DNA from: Bacillota bacterium
GTDB lineage: Bacteria > Bacillota > Clostridia > Christensenellales > SZUA-584
DNA: 64,000 nucleotides
Assembly (NCBI GenBank): GCA_023412005.1
Contig: JAEYOE010000016.1
Location: forward strand, 1-64,000
Direction: 5' to 3'
In this document: piece after piece, positions 1 through 8,496 of the stretch
Numbering within the stretch: position 1 is the first letter of the stretch
Layout of the letters: each line of letters begins with the position of its first letter
The notes under the pieces: generated by a model
The model's input: only the letters and a program-made list of their open reading frames with translations
Told to the model about the DNA's origin: nothing
Databases searched by the model: none
Made by a program: the position numbers and the translations under genes

Positions 1-32
1 ATACTAACAAAAAACATACCGGAGGCGATATT

Positions 33-674
33 ATGAACAAACTCTTATACATCAGTGCGAACCCAAAGCCCGAAAACTTATCGGCAAGCAAAACCGTGGC
101 GCGGCAGCTTGTTAACCGAATCACCGAAAAATACACGGAGATTGAGTTTGAAGAGCTGGATTTATATGAAGACCATATTCCGCAGTTAAAGCATAGTTAT
201 TTTGCGGGCCGAAGCGCCATCATCAGCGACGAAGAGAGAAAAAGGCTGCCGGAGAGCGAGCAGCGTGAAGTGCAGAGAATTGCGGCACTATGCGATCAGT
301 TTTGCAGTGCCGACGTGTATGTGCTGGCGGCACCCATGTGGAGCCTCTCTTTTCCCGCACCGGTCAAAGAATACATTGACTGTGTCATACAGGCCGGCAA
401 AACAATCGAATTCGTGGACAATAAGCCGCAGGGGCTGCTGCAAAGCCATGCAAGGCTGTTTATCTACGTTCAATCTTCGGGCGCACACATTCCTTGGATA
501 TTAAGGCCTGCGCTGAACAAAGGGCTTAATTATGTGCACGACGTGATTCGCTCTGTCGGCATCAACCGTTTTGAGGAGCTGCTGGTTGACGGAACGGGCA
601 CCACCGATGAAGAGCGGGCTTCAGCGATTGAACGTGCAGTCGAAAAAATAGACGACATCGTGATGCTTGTATGA
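33..674 (+). CDS. azoR: FMN-dependent NADH-azoreductase family protein
   Basis: Predicted cytoplasmic flavoprotein of the AzoR/NAD(P)H-quinone reductase family, which uses NADH and FMN to reduce quinones or azo compounds by two electrons. The 213-residue length is usual. The N-terminal strand LLYISANPKPENLSAS is the flavodoxin-type phosphate loop, and residues 101-116 (PMWSLSFPAPVKEYID) match the family's PMYNFxxPxxLKxWxD isoalloxazine-binding segment. GGAGG lies 7 bases before the ATG. Whether anything precedes it in an operon cannot be seen because the window starts here. The true substrate is unknown. Confidence 0.85.
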   Translation: MNKLLYISANPKPENLSASKTVARQLVNRITEKYTEIEFEELDLYEDHIPQLKHSYFAGRSAIISDEERKRLPESEQREVQRIAALCDQFCSADVYVLAAPMWSLSFPAPVKEYIDCVIQAGKTIEFVDNKPQGLLQSHARLFIYVQSSGAHIPWILRPALNKGLNYVHDVIRSVGINRFEELLVDGTGTTDEERASAIERAVEKIDDIVMLV

Positions 675-790
675 AAACGCTGGTTATAATTAACAGATAT
701 TATTTTTGTAAAGATATGAGAGAAAATGCCGATAGATAATAATGGAGGTATCTGAAATTTAGGAGTTTATTGGCAAGGAGGCCGAAAACG

Positions 791-1810
791 ATGAAAATTG
801 AAAGTTACAGCGTATCGCAAAGCAGCTCTCACAGCCTTGTGAAGGAAGAAAGCACAAGCGAGACATTAAACGCATGGATCGGAGATCCTAACAGCGCAGA
901 CAGCCCGGCCTTTTCTATCGACATTGATATGAAACGGTTTCAGTTCAGCACGGAGAAGATGAATCTGAACAACGACTTGGATGCGATAAAAAACCAGACG
1001 AATGACTCGCGCATCAAGCTGATCGAATCACTCGTGTACGCACTGACCGGAAAACGTTTGAGGTTTAAGGACCCGACGATGGATTTGCGGAATGCCCAAA
1101 ACAACGGTTTCTCTATAACGATGACGGGAAACGGCGGTTCACAGAGCAACTGGGGTCTTGCGTATGACTACAGAGAAGTCAAGATGGAGCAGGAGGATGT
1201 CAGCTTCAATTCCGGCGGCTATGTCAAGACGGCAGACGGACGTACAATTGCGTTTGACATGAAGTTTGCGATGTCGCGATCATTTTATCAGGAATCAAGT
1301 ATGAGCCTGCGGCTCGGCAACGCGAAGATAGACCCGCTTGTGGTTGTGATGAACGGCGGTGCGCCCACACTGAGCACCACGAAGCACGCATTTGATCTCG
1401 ATGGAGACGGCAAAACCGAAAACATTTCGTTTGCGACGGGCGGCAGCGGTTTTCTCGCGTTTGACAAAAACGGTGACGGCACCATCAATGACGGCAACGA
1501 GCTTTTCGGGCCTTCGAGCGGCAACGGATTTTCGGAGCTGCGCGCTTTCGACAGCGACAAGAACGGTTGGATTGACGAAGCGGACGAGATATACGGCAAG
1601 CTTTCGGTGCTGACCATGACGCAGGACGGACAAAAAACGCTGTTTAAGCTGGGCGATGTCGGCATCGGCGCGATCTACTTAAATGACGTGAGCACACAGT
1701 TTGAGATGAAGGATATGACGAATGAGTACGGCGAGATGAAGAGCAGCTCGATTTTCCTCAATGAAAACGGCTCGATGGGTACCATTCATCATATCGATCT
1801 TTCGATATAG
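791..1810 (+). CDS. EF-hand/dockerin-type calcium-binding repeat protein, function unknown
   Basis: 339-residue protein of unknown role. Three aspartate-rich loops of EF-hand or dockerin type are visible: DLDGDG (about 202-207), DKNGDG (225-230) and DSDKNG (254-259), separated by segments like ELFG and GFSELRAF. The pattern resembles Firmicute proteins with VCBS/EF-hand-like repeats. There is no signal peptide; the N-terminus is polar and serine-rich, so export by a classical route is not evident. I chose the ATG at 791 because AAGGAGG sits 9 bases upstream; a TTG at 770 is in frame but has no ribosome binding site. A strong terminator follows. Calcium binding is inferred from the loops only. 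Confidence 0.7.
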   Translation: MKIESYSVSQSSSHSLVKEESTSETLNAWIGDPNSADSPAFSIDIDMKRFQFSTEKMNLNNDLDAIKNQTNDSRIKLIESLVYALTGKRLRFKDPTMDLRNAQNNGFSITMTGNGGSQSNWGLAYDYREVKMEQEDVSFNSGGYVKTADGRTIAFDMKFAMSRSFYQESSMSLRLGNAKIDPLVVVMNGGAPTLSTTKHAFDLDGDGKTENISFATGGSGFLAFDKNGDGTINDGNELFGPSSGNGFSELRAFDSDKNGWIDEADEIYGKLSVLTMTQDGQKTLFKLGDVGIGAIYLNDVSTQFEMKDMTNEYGEMKSSSIFLNENGSMGTIHHIDLSI

Positions 1811-1844
1811 GCAACACAGCATCACTTTATATACTGTCTGAACT

Positions 1845-1880
1845 GGCCTTCACTGCTGAAGGCCTTATTTCTTTTTCTTT
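1845..1880 (+). terminator. Rho-independent terminator after the EF-hand-type gene
   Basis: GGCCTTCA pairs with TGAAGGCC over a CTGC loop (1845-1864), followed by a T-rich tract to 1880. It separates the upstream gene from radA. Confidence 0.85.
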
Positions 1881-1942
1881 GCGATATGACCAAAAGTATA
1901 TATAATCAATATCAAAGAAACACGTATTGTTGGGAGGCCCAA

Positions 1943-3292
1943 ATGGCGAAAGAAAAAACAGCATTCGTTTGCAGTGAATGCGGCTACCAGTGCGCAAAAT
2001 GGCTGGGGCAGTGCCCGTCGTGCAAGGAATGGAATACACTGGAGCAAATGGCTGTGGCCGCGCCTGAAAGGGGAACAGTTACCGTCCCGCTCGGCGAGCA
2101 GGCTGTTCTGCTGAAGGATGTGTCGATGGAGGACACCGCGCGCTGGTCAACCGGGTACGGTGAGCTCGACAGGGTGCTCGGCGCGGGCGTTGTGGAGGGG
2201 TCGGTGGTACTGGCGGGCGGTGAGCCGGGCATCGGCAAATCCACGCTGTTTTTGCAGGTGGCCGATTCTCTGGCGCGCAGTGGCAAGCGCGTGCTGTATA
2301 TATCCGGCGAGGAGTCGCTGCGGCAGATTCGTCTGCGCGCGCAGCGCCTGTCGATCAACAGCGATTTGAGGCTGCTGGCCGAAACCGAGGTGAACAGCTG
2401 CATTACGCGCATTCGCGAGAACGCCCCCGATTTTGTGGTGGTCGATTCGATACAGACGATGTATTCCTCGCGCCTTGGGCCTGCGGCGGGCAGCCTGAGT
2501 CAAATTAAGGAGTGCGCCGCTTTGCTCACGCGCGAAGCCAAAACGAGCGGTACGGCGATATTCATCATCGGCCATGTCACCAAGGAAGGGGCGATAGCGG
2601 GGCCGCGTATGGTGGAACACATGGTGGATACCGTGCTGTATTTTGAAGGCGAGCGGCAGGGGACCTTCCGTATACTGCGTGCCGTAAAAAATCGCTTTGG
2701 TTCCACCAACGAGATCGGTGTGTTTGATATGCGCGACGACGGTATGCACGAGGTGGAGAATCCTTCAGGGCTGCTGCTCAGTGAGCGGGCGAAGGAAGCC
2801 TCGGGCTCGTGTGTGTACCCGGCGATTGAGGGCACAAGGCCGGTGCTGCTCGAACTGCAGGCGCTTGTGAGCCTCACATCGTTTCAGATGCCGCGCCGTA
2901 TGGCGGCCGGGCTCGATTTCGGGCGGATGGCACTGATGGTGGCCGTGCTGGAAAAGCGCATGGGGCTAAAGCTGTATAATCAGGATGTTTATTTAAACGT
3001 GGCAGGCGGCATGAAGCTGAACCAGCCCGCGGCGGACCTTGCGATGGCGGCGAGTATCGTCTCGAGTTTTCGCGACGCGCCGATCAGCGATGCAGTGGCG
3101 ATGGGCGAGGTGGGGTTGACGGGCGAGGTGCGCGCGGTGGGGCAGGTAGAAAAACGGCTGATAGAAAGCAGCAAGATGGGCTTTAAAAAAGCTGTGATAC
3201 CAAAATCGAATCTCGCGGGGCTTAAAGCGCCCGCAGGCATCGAGGTGATCGGGGTACGTCATGTTTTTGATGCCTTGGAAATTCTGATTTAA
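1943..3292 (+). CDS. radA: DNA repair protein RadA
   Basis: RadA (Sms), a RecA-like DnaB-type ATPase that drives branch migration during recombinational repair. Domains in order: an N-terminal C4 zinc finger (Cys10, Cys13, Cys24, Cys27), a RecA core with Walker A GEPGIGKST at 93-101, the RadA-specific KNRFG motif, and a C-terminal Lon-protease-like domain. The 449-residue length is typical. The start is the ATG at 1943, behind GGGAGG; an in-frame ATG 57 bases upstream has no ribosome binding site and would add residues absent from the family. It is followed directly by a broken DUF6512 gene rather than the usual disA. Confidence 0.95.
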   Translation: MAKEKTAFVCSECGYQCAKWLGQCPSCKEWNTLEQMAVAAPERGTVTVPLGEQAVLLKDVSMEDTARWSTGYGELDRVLGAGVVEGSVVLAGGEPGIGKSTLFLQVADSLARSGKRVLYISGEESLRQIRLRAQRLSINSDLRLLAETEVNSCITRIRENAPDFVVVDSIQTMYSSRLGPAAGSLSQIKECAALLTREAKTSGTAIFIIGHVTKEGAIAGPRMVEHMVDTVLYFEGERQGTFRILRAVKNRFGSTNEIGVFDMRDDGMHEVENPSGLLLSERAKEASGSCVYPAIEGTRPVLLELQALVSLTSFQMPRRMAAGLDFGRMALMVAVLEKRMGLKLYNQDVYLNVAGGMKLNQPAADLAMAASIVSSFRDAPISDAVAMGEVGLTGEVRAVGQVEKRLIESSKMGFKKAVIPKSNLAGLKAPAGIEVIGVRHVFDALEILI

Positions 3293-3319
3293 CTGAAAAC
3301 AAGCATAAACATAGCGCAT

Positions 3320-3867
3320 ATGAAAAATGATAAACAGCAAAAATTAATGTGCTGGAGCCTCATCGGCATCGTTTTAGTTTTTATCATTGCCGGGCGTGGC
3401 ATTTTCTTTACGTATGGCTGCCGGGGCCTCTCACAGCTGTGCTGAGCCCCGTTAACGAAAGCCCATGGGAGCACGTCAAGCTGTTTTTTATGCCGGTTCT
3501 GATATATTTCATTATCGGCCGGTTAACCGTGGGCAAAGAGTATTCGAATTTCACGTTTGCGCACGCCGCCGTGCTGCCGGTTATGCCGCTCATGATGCTC
3601 GGTATTTACTTTCTGAGGCGTGCGATCGGCATCGATTCTCTCGCCGTTGACTTGGTGAGTACACTGGCCGTGATCACTGCCGGATTATTGACAGCGTATC
3701 GGCTGACGGTATCGGACAAACGGATGGACGGCACAGAATATCGTTTGGCATCGCTGCTGATTGTGCTGGTTTTGCTGATTGTATTCGCTATATTTACATA
3801 CTTTCCGCCTCATATGCCGGTGTTTCAGGATTCAAATACATTACAATACGGCATCCCCCTTAAGTAA
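3320..3867 (+). pseudogene. DUF6512-family membrane protein, single-base frameshift
   Basis: A small multi-pass membrane protein split over two frames. From the ATG at 3320 one frame reads MKNDKQQKLMCWSLIGIVLV and on to ...FIIAG, then leaves the family pattern. The next frame resumes with AWHFLYVWLPGPLTAVLSPV followed by NESPWEHVKLFFMP, which is the family's signature (SPVNESPWEHxKL). Adding one G to the GGG run near 3391-3394 would restore a single frame of about 182 residues with four or five membrane helices. It is either a recent mutation or a homopolymer sequencing error. The function of DUF6512 proteins is unknown. Confidence 0.7.
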
Positions 3868-4010
3868 ACCCATTTTCAACTTTCAGCAATGTGAATAATC
3901 TGTTAAGCATACCAAAACCCACTGTTTACAAACATGATTCCTTGGTAGAATAGCTCAAAGATGAATTTTGCTTAAACTATTTATTTTTATAAACGGAGGG
4001 ACAGGCTCAT

Positions 4011-5579
4011 ATGAGCAAGAAAAAGAAGTCGAAGAAGAGAATTGTGATTCTTGTAATCGTCCTCGTGGTTGCGGCGCTCGGCGTATTCGGGTATATGCAG
4101 ATGCGCGCCAAGCAGGCCGAGCAGGCCAAGACAACGTATGACATTGTGGATGTGACCAAAGGCACGATAGAGGTGAAGGTGAAAGGTGCCGGAACCGTGG
4201 AGCCGCTGGACGACAACACCGTTTATGCGGATGCGGCCGCCAAGGTGACGGAGGTGCTTTTTGAAAACGGCGATACCGTGAGTGCGGGTGACGTGGTTGC
4301 GGTGATGCAGAGCGATGCGCTCGAATCACAAAAGAGCAGCCTTGAGCAGCAGATTGACGAAACAGATATGTCGATACTGACCGCGCGGTCGACCACGGGC
4401 AGCAAATCGGTGATATCGCCGGTGAAGGGTGTTGTGAAAGCTGTATTCGCCAAGGAAGGCGACACGGTGGATGCGGTTGTGAAACGGGACGGCGCGCTGG
4501 CTGTGATCTGCCCGGATGAGCTGATGAAGACGGAAATATCATACACGAACACGCTTGTTCCCGGCGATGCCGTTAAGGTGACTATCGGGGCGGTCAGTGC
4601 CGACGGTGTGGTGGTGAGCGTTTCGGGCGGCAAGGCCGTTGTGCAGTTTGCTGATGACGGTTTTGCGATCGGCGACAGCACGGCGGTGACGGACGCAGCC
4701 GGCGGTGAAATCGGCAGCGGTACGGTGGCCGTGGCGAACCCGGTGTATGTATCGGCCAAGGGCGGCACGGTGGACGATGTGCGCGTGGAAGCGGGCGATG
4801 ATATTTCCCGCGGCGGCAAAGTGATGACGCTCGAGGGGGACATACTCTCCAGCACGCTGTATTCGCTGTTGGAGCAGCGTGAGAGCCTTCAAGATGATTT
4901 GGACGAGGTGTTGGCCGATATCGACAACTTAAGCGTAAAAGCGGGCACAGACGGCGTGGTTACGGGGCTGGCGCTGAAGGCCGGGCAGCCTGTTCAGGAG
5001 GGCACGGCACTGTTCACGGTACAGAATGCGCGTAAGGTGAAGATCGATGTGGAGATTGATGAGCTGGATATCGCGTCGATAGAAACGGGCGATGACGCGA
5101 CGGTGACATTTGACGCGCTGCCGGAGAAAACATACAAGGCGAATATATTGAAGATCAACCCGGTCGGCACGGCGCAGAACAATGTGACCAAATACACCGT
5201 GACGCTGTCGCTGGAAGACACGCAGGGCGTGATGCTCGGCATGAGCGCGGATGTGCAGATTGTATCCGAGCAAGCGCAGGATGCGCTGCTGATTCCCGTG
5301 GAAGCGATACAGACGATCAACGGTGAAAAGTTTGTGGTGTTTGAAGGCGATATCAACAAAGATCTCGATTATACGCCGGCCACGCATAAAGTGGTGACGG
5401 GCATTACCGACGGCGTCAGTATTGAAGTGACAGAAGGCCTGAATGAGGGTGATCGTGTGGCGGTGCCTCGGGTGAAAGAAGTCAGCCTGCAGGAGCGTAT
5501 GTGGAGCAGCAATGGCATGAACGGCGGCAACAGTTTCAATGGCGGCGGCGGCTCGGCACCGAATCCTCCGGCGCAATAA
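4011..5579 (+). CDS. MacA/HlyD-type membrane fusion protein of an ABC efflux system
   Basis: Periplasmic-adaptor-like subunit that in Gram-positive bacteria sits on the outer face of the membrane and works with the ABC pair encoded immediately downstream. The N-terminus is a lysine-rich MSKKKKSKKR followed by one membrane anchor (about 11-29). Two half-lipoyl (barrel-sandwich) segments flank a central region with short coiled coils (for example around 280-305), and a beta-barrel domain follows. The last 20 residues are glycine/asparagine-rich and end in PNPPAQ. At 522 residues it is longer than many adaptors. A ribosome binding site GGAGGGAC precedes the ATG. The substrate is unknown (peptide or antibiotic export is typical for this operon type). 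Confidence 0.85.
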   Translation: MSKKKKSKKRIVILVIVLVVAALGVFGYMQMRAKQAEQAKTTYDIVDVTKGTIEVKVKGAGTVEPLDDNTVYADAAAKVTEVLFENGDTVSAGDVVAVMQSDALESQKSSLEQQIDETDMSILTARSTTGSKSVISPVKGVVKAVFAKEGDTVDAVVKRDGALAVICPDELMKTEISYTNTLVPGDAVKVTIGAVSADGVVVSVSGGKAVVQFADDGFAIGDSTAVTDAAGGEIGSGTVAVANPVYVSAKGGTVDDVRVEAGDDISRGGKVMTLEGDILSSTLYSLLEQRESLQDDLDEVLADIDNLSVKAGTDGVVTGLALKAGQPVQEGTALFTVQNARKVKIDVEIDELDIASIETGDDATVTFDALPEKTYKANILKINPVGTAQNNVTKYTVTLSLEDTQGVMLGMSADVQIVSEQAQDALLIPVEAIQTINGEKFVVFEGDINKDLDYTPATHKVVTGITDGVSIEVTEGLNEGDRVAVPRVKEVSLQERMWSSNGMNGGNSFNGGGGSAPNPPAQ

Positions 5580-5590
5580 GGGGCGCGGCT

Positions 5591-6277
5591 ATGATTGAAC
5601 TGCGCAATGTGAAAAAAACATACCAGATGGGTGAGGCTCAGGTGCACGCGCTTGATGATGTGTCGCTGACGATTCAAAACGGCGAATTCGTCGCGGTGAT
5701 CGGGCCTTCGGGCAGCGGCAAATCGACGCTGATGAATATCATCGGCTGCCTCGATCTCGCGGATGGGGGAGAGTATCGGCTGAATGGCCAACTGATAGAC
5801 GACTACACCGAGCGTCAGCTCGGCGAGATCAGAAACAAGGAGATCGGCTTTATTTTTCAGCAGTTTAACCTGCTGAGCAAGCTTACGGCGTATGAGAACG
5901 TGGAGCTGCCGCTGATTTATCAGGGGCTGCCCATGTCCGAGCGCAAGAAACGCGTAACGGATTCGCTTGCGAAGGTGGGCCTGGCAGACCGTATGGCCCA
6001 TAAGCCGACCGAGCTTTCGGGCGGGCAGCAGCAGCGTGTGGCCATCGCACGGGCGCTATCCACGCACCCCACGCTGATACTCGCGGACGAACCGACGGGC
6101 AACCTTGATTCGCAATCGGGTAAAGAGATTATGGGTATGCTGATGAGCCTGCACCGCGAGGGGCGCGGTATACTGCTGATTACGCACGACAACGATGTGG
6201 CAAAGCTCGCGAGCCGCAGACTGCACTTCCGCGACGGACGCGTGGTGCTTGACGAGAGCGGAGGTGAAGGCGCATGA
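5591..6277 (+). CDS. MacB/LolD-type ABC transporter ATP-binding protein
   Basis: ATPase subunit that powers the adjacent permease. 228 residues, with Walker A GPSGSGKST at 38-46, a Q-loop in FIFQQFNLL, signature LSGGQQQR and Walker B LILADEPTG. This is the sequence style of the MacB/LolD/FtsE subfamily, which drives mechanotransmission rather than substrate transport through the membrane. The ATG at 5591 starts 12 bases after the adaptor stop codon, with GGGGC upstream; a longer in-frame reading would overlap the adaptor and is unlikely. Its stop overlaps the permease start (ATGA), indicating translational coupling. Confidence 0.92.
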   Translation: MIELRNVKKTYQMGEAQVHALDDVSLTIQNGEFVAVIGPSGSGKSTLMNIIGCLDLADGGEYRLNGQLIDDYTERQLGEIRNKEIGFIFQQFNLLSKLTAYENVELPLIYQGLPMSERKKRVTDSLAKVGLADRMAHKPTELSGGQQQRVAIARALSTHPTLILADEPTGNLDSQSGKEIMGMLMSLHREGRGILLITHDNDVAKLASRRLHFRDGRVVLDESGGEGA

Positions 6278-7437
6278 AGTTCTCACAGGCTCTGAAAATG
6301 GCGTTTGTGGCGCTTAAGGGCAACAAGATGCGCTCGTTCCTCACGATGCTTGGCATCATCATCGGCGTGATTGCTGTCACGCTGCTGATATCCGTGGTGC
6401 AGGGCGCAACGGGCGAGATCACCGGGCAGATCGAGAGCCTTGGGTCGAACCTGCTGCAGGTATCGATGACGGGACAGAACCCGAGCTACCTGACCATGGC
6501 CGATTTGAACCGGCTCAAGGAAGACCCGAATATTTACGGCGTGACGGGCATCGTCTCGCGCACGGTGAATGTAACGGCGGGCGTGAAGGACGAAGATTAC
6601 AAGGTGGAAGGCGTAACGAGCAGCTATCAGCAGATTACGGGCCAGAATATTGAATACGGCCGGTTCATTTGCGATGTGGACGTGGAGGCGCACAGCTACA
6701 ATGCCGTGGTGGGCACGGATGTGGCGGATGAGCTTTATGGCACCAAGGACTGCATCGGCAATACGCTGGAGATACAAGGGTTCGATTTTACCGTGGTAGG
6801 GCTGCTGGAACCGAGTGATACGATGCTGGCCAACAAGGACACGACGATTATTATTCCGCTGACGACGGCGCAGCGGCTGTTTGCCGACAAAGAGTTTGAT
6901 ACGCTGTATGTCTCGGCCATGTCGCCGGATACGGTGGATGCGGCGGAGGATGCGACGGATGACTTTTTAACGCGTGAGCTCGGCAGCGAAGATGATTATA
7001 TCATCATCAACCAAAGCGCGATTATTGACGTGATGAACGATGTGATGGGCGTGATGACGATATTGCTTTCGGGTATTGCCGCGATATCGTTGCTGGTGGG
7101 CGGCATCGGGATTATGAACATCATGCTCGTGTCGGTGACGGAGCGCACGCGCGAGATCGGTATCCGCAAGGCGATTGGTGCGCAGCGTACGGATATACTG
7201 CTGCAGTTCCTCATTGAGGCGGTGGTGCTGTCGGTTTCGGGCGGTATTATCGGTATCGGCCTGAGCTACGTCGGCTTGCAGATTATCGGCACGGCGATGG
7301 AGATATCGATGGGCATGTCGGCGGGCACGATTGCGCTGGCGCTGGGGTTCTCGGCGTTTGTGGGTGTGGTATTCGGTATTTATCCCGCGAACAAGGCCGC
7401 GACTTTGAAGCCGATAGATGCACTGAGATACGAATAG
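6274..7437 (+). CDS. MacB-type ABC transporter permease (FtsX family)
   Basis: 387-residue permease with the MacB layout: one N-terminal membrane helix (about 20-42), a large extracytoplasmic MacB_PCD domain (about 45-255), and three C-terminal helices forming the FtsX domain. The ERTREIGIRKAIGA segment before the third helix is diagnostic and contacts the ATPase. Together with the two upstream genes it forms a complete three-gene efflux operon that ends at a strong terminator. The family exports macrolides, peptides or lipoproteins; nothing here fixes the cargo. Confidence 0.92.
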   Translation: MKFSQALKMAFVALKGNKMRSFLTMLGIIIGVIAVTLLISVVQGATGEITGQIESLGSNLLQVSMTGQNPSYLTMADLNRLKEDPNIYGVTGIVSRTVNVTAGVKDEDYKVEGVTSSYQQITGQNIEYGRFICDVDVEAHSYNAVVGTDVADELYGTKDCIGNTLEIQGFDFTVVGLLEPSDTMLANKDTTIIIPLTTAQRLFADKEFDTLYVSAMSPDTVDAAEDATDDFLTRELGSEDDYIIINQSAIIDVMNDVMGVMTILLSGIAAISLLVGGIGIMNIMLVSVTERTREIGIRKAIGAQRTDILLQFLIEAVVLSVSGGIIGIGLSYVGLQIIGTAMEISMGMSAGTIALALGFSAFVGVVFGIYPANKAATLKPIDALRYE

Positions 7438-7454
7438 AATAGTTAAATCAACAG

Positions 7455-7489
7455 ACGGGTTGGGGACGATGTGCCCCGGCCCGTTTTTT
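7455..7489 (+). terminator. Rho-independent terminator of the efflux operon
   Basis: ACGGG and GGGG on the left pair with CCCC and CCCGT on the right, with a TT/GG internal mismatch and an ACGATGTG loop, followed by T6. Confidence 0.85.
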
Positions 7490-7500
7490 GTATTGGCGAG

Positions 7501-7522
7501 GGAATATGGATAAATATGTCGA
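7501..7522 (+). repeat. Short dispersed repeat, copy 1 (partner at 19104-19125)
   Basis: A 22-base stretch, GGAATATGGATAAATATGTC then GA, matches 19104-19125 at 19 of 22 positions. Both copies lie directly downstream of an intergenic boundary and contain TGTCGA. Its nature is unknown. Confidence 0.4.
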
Positions 7523-7530
7523 GTTTAAAA

Positions 7531-7777
7531 GTAGGGAACGACCTATGTGTCGTCTACGGTTTCGGAATATATACAGCGATTCAAAACAATGACAACGAAG
7601 CTGTATATTGATGGCGTTAAGGCGGGAGTGTATCCGACGTTTGAAAAAGCGATCTGGCAAAAATCATTTTATGATCGGATAATACGAGATGAAAAAGAGT
7701 ATCTTGCGATATGGAAATACATTGACGAGAATCCGCTCAAATGGGCTACGGACGAATATTACAACGAAAACGAGTAG
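7531..7777 (+). pseudogene. RAYT transposase remnant (C-terminal part) fused to a REP arm
   Basis: The frame from about 7557 encodes the last 70 or so residues of a REP-associated tyrosine transposase, nearly identical to the C-terminus of the intact copy at 9463-9966 (VSEYIQRFKTMTTKLYIDGV, then WQKSFYDRIIRDE). The HUH motif and everything before it are missing. The 5' edge (7531-7553) is a REP arm that in the intact element lies upstream of the gene, so the remnant looks like an internal deletion between two REP sequences. It cannot be a functional transposase. Confidence 0.8.
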
Positions 7778-7824
7778 AAGTATTTCTGAACTATGCCATT
7801 CTGCGCGGTGTGGCTTATTTTTTA

Positions 7825-7871
7825 TTGACAGTCTAACAGTTGTTAGATATAATTTGCCTAACAACTGTTAG
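7825..7871 (+). promoter_or_regulatory. Consensus promoter with two TetR-type operators
   Basis: TTGACA (7825-7830) and TATAAT (7848-7853) are separated by exactly 17 bases, a perfect sigma-A promoter. CTAACAGTTGTTAG (7833-7846) fills the spacer and CTAACAACTGTTAG (7858-7871) lies just after the -10. Both are palindromes with arms CTAACA/TGTTAG and differ only at the two central bases. The positions fit strong autorepression by the TetR protein whose ATG follows at 7882. Confidence 0.85.
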
Positions 7872-7881
7872 AGAGGAAATT

Positions 7882-8496
7882 ATGGAAGCAGTCACAACCA
7901 AAACAAGAATACTGCACGTCGCGCTTGATCTGTTTGCCAAAGATGGGTATACCGCGGTGTCAATACGCGATATCTGCGCGCAGGTGGGCATTAAAGAAAG
8001 CACGGTTTACTACCACTTCAAGAACAAACGCGCCATTTTTGATGAGCTGTTTCAAACATTTCAGAGAACAGCGCAGGGGATGATGGACCTTCTGGATCAT
8101 GAAATGAATGGGGTTGATAAAATTGAAGACAGCGCGTTTCAGATGGTTTGCGACGTTTTTTTCGAGAAATATCTGATGGACGATTTTTGCAACCGGTTTA
8201 TTCGTTTGATATCGCTTGAACAATTGAATAATGCAGAGGTGCAGGCGCTTTATACAAAATGGATGTTTGACGAACCGCTTCGGTTTCAATCCCGTATATT
8301 CTCTCGAATGATAGGCGCCGGAATCCTGCCGTCTGTAAACAGCGATTATACCGCAATTAAATATTACGCGCCGATCTATCTTTATACTCAGCGCTACCTT
8401 CTGAGCGGAGAGCTGACAGAGCAGAAAAAGGCGGATTTTCGCTCGGAAGCGAACAGACATATCGTCAATTTTTTCAAGGAATGCGGGGTACACTAA
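7882..8496 (+). CDS. TetR/AcrR family transcriptional regulator
   Basis: Cytoplasmic one-component repressor of 204 residues. The N-terminal HTH is clear: ILHVALDLFAKDGYTAVSIR, then AQVGIKESTVYYHFKNK (about 10-47). The C-terminal ligand domain is divergent, so the inducer cannot be named. The ATG at 7882 follows GAGAGGAAAT; a longer reading from 7840 would begin inside the operator. It overlies its own operator pair and its stop codon is followed at once by the SDR gene (TAA then ATG), so it very probably represses itself and that dehydrogenase. Confidence 0.88.
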   Translation: MEAVTTKTRILHVALDLFAKDGYTAVSIRDICAQVGIKESTVYYHFKNKRAIFDELFQTFQRTAQGMMDLLDHEMNGVDKIEDSAFQMVCDVFFEKYLMDDFCNRFIRLISLEQLNNAEVQALYTKWMFDEPLRFQSRIFSRMIGAGILPSVNSDYTAIKYYAPIYLYTQRYLLSGELTEQKKADFRSEANRHIVNFFKECGVH

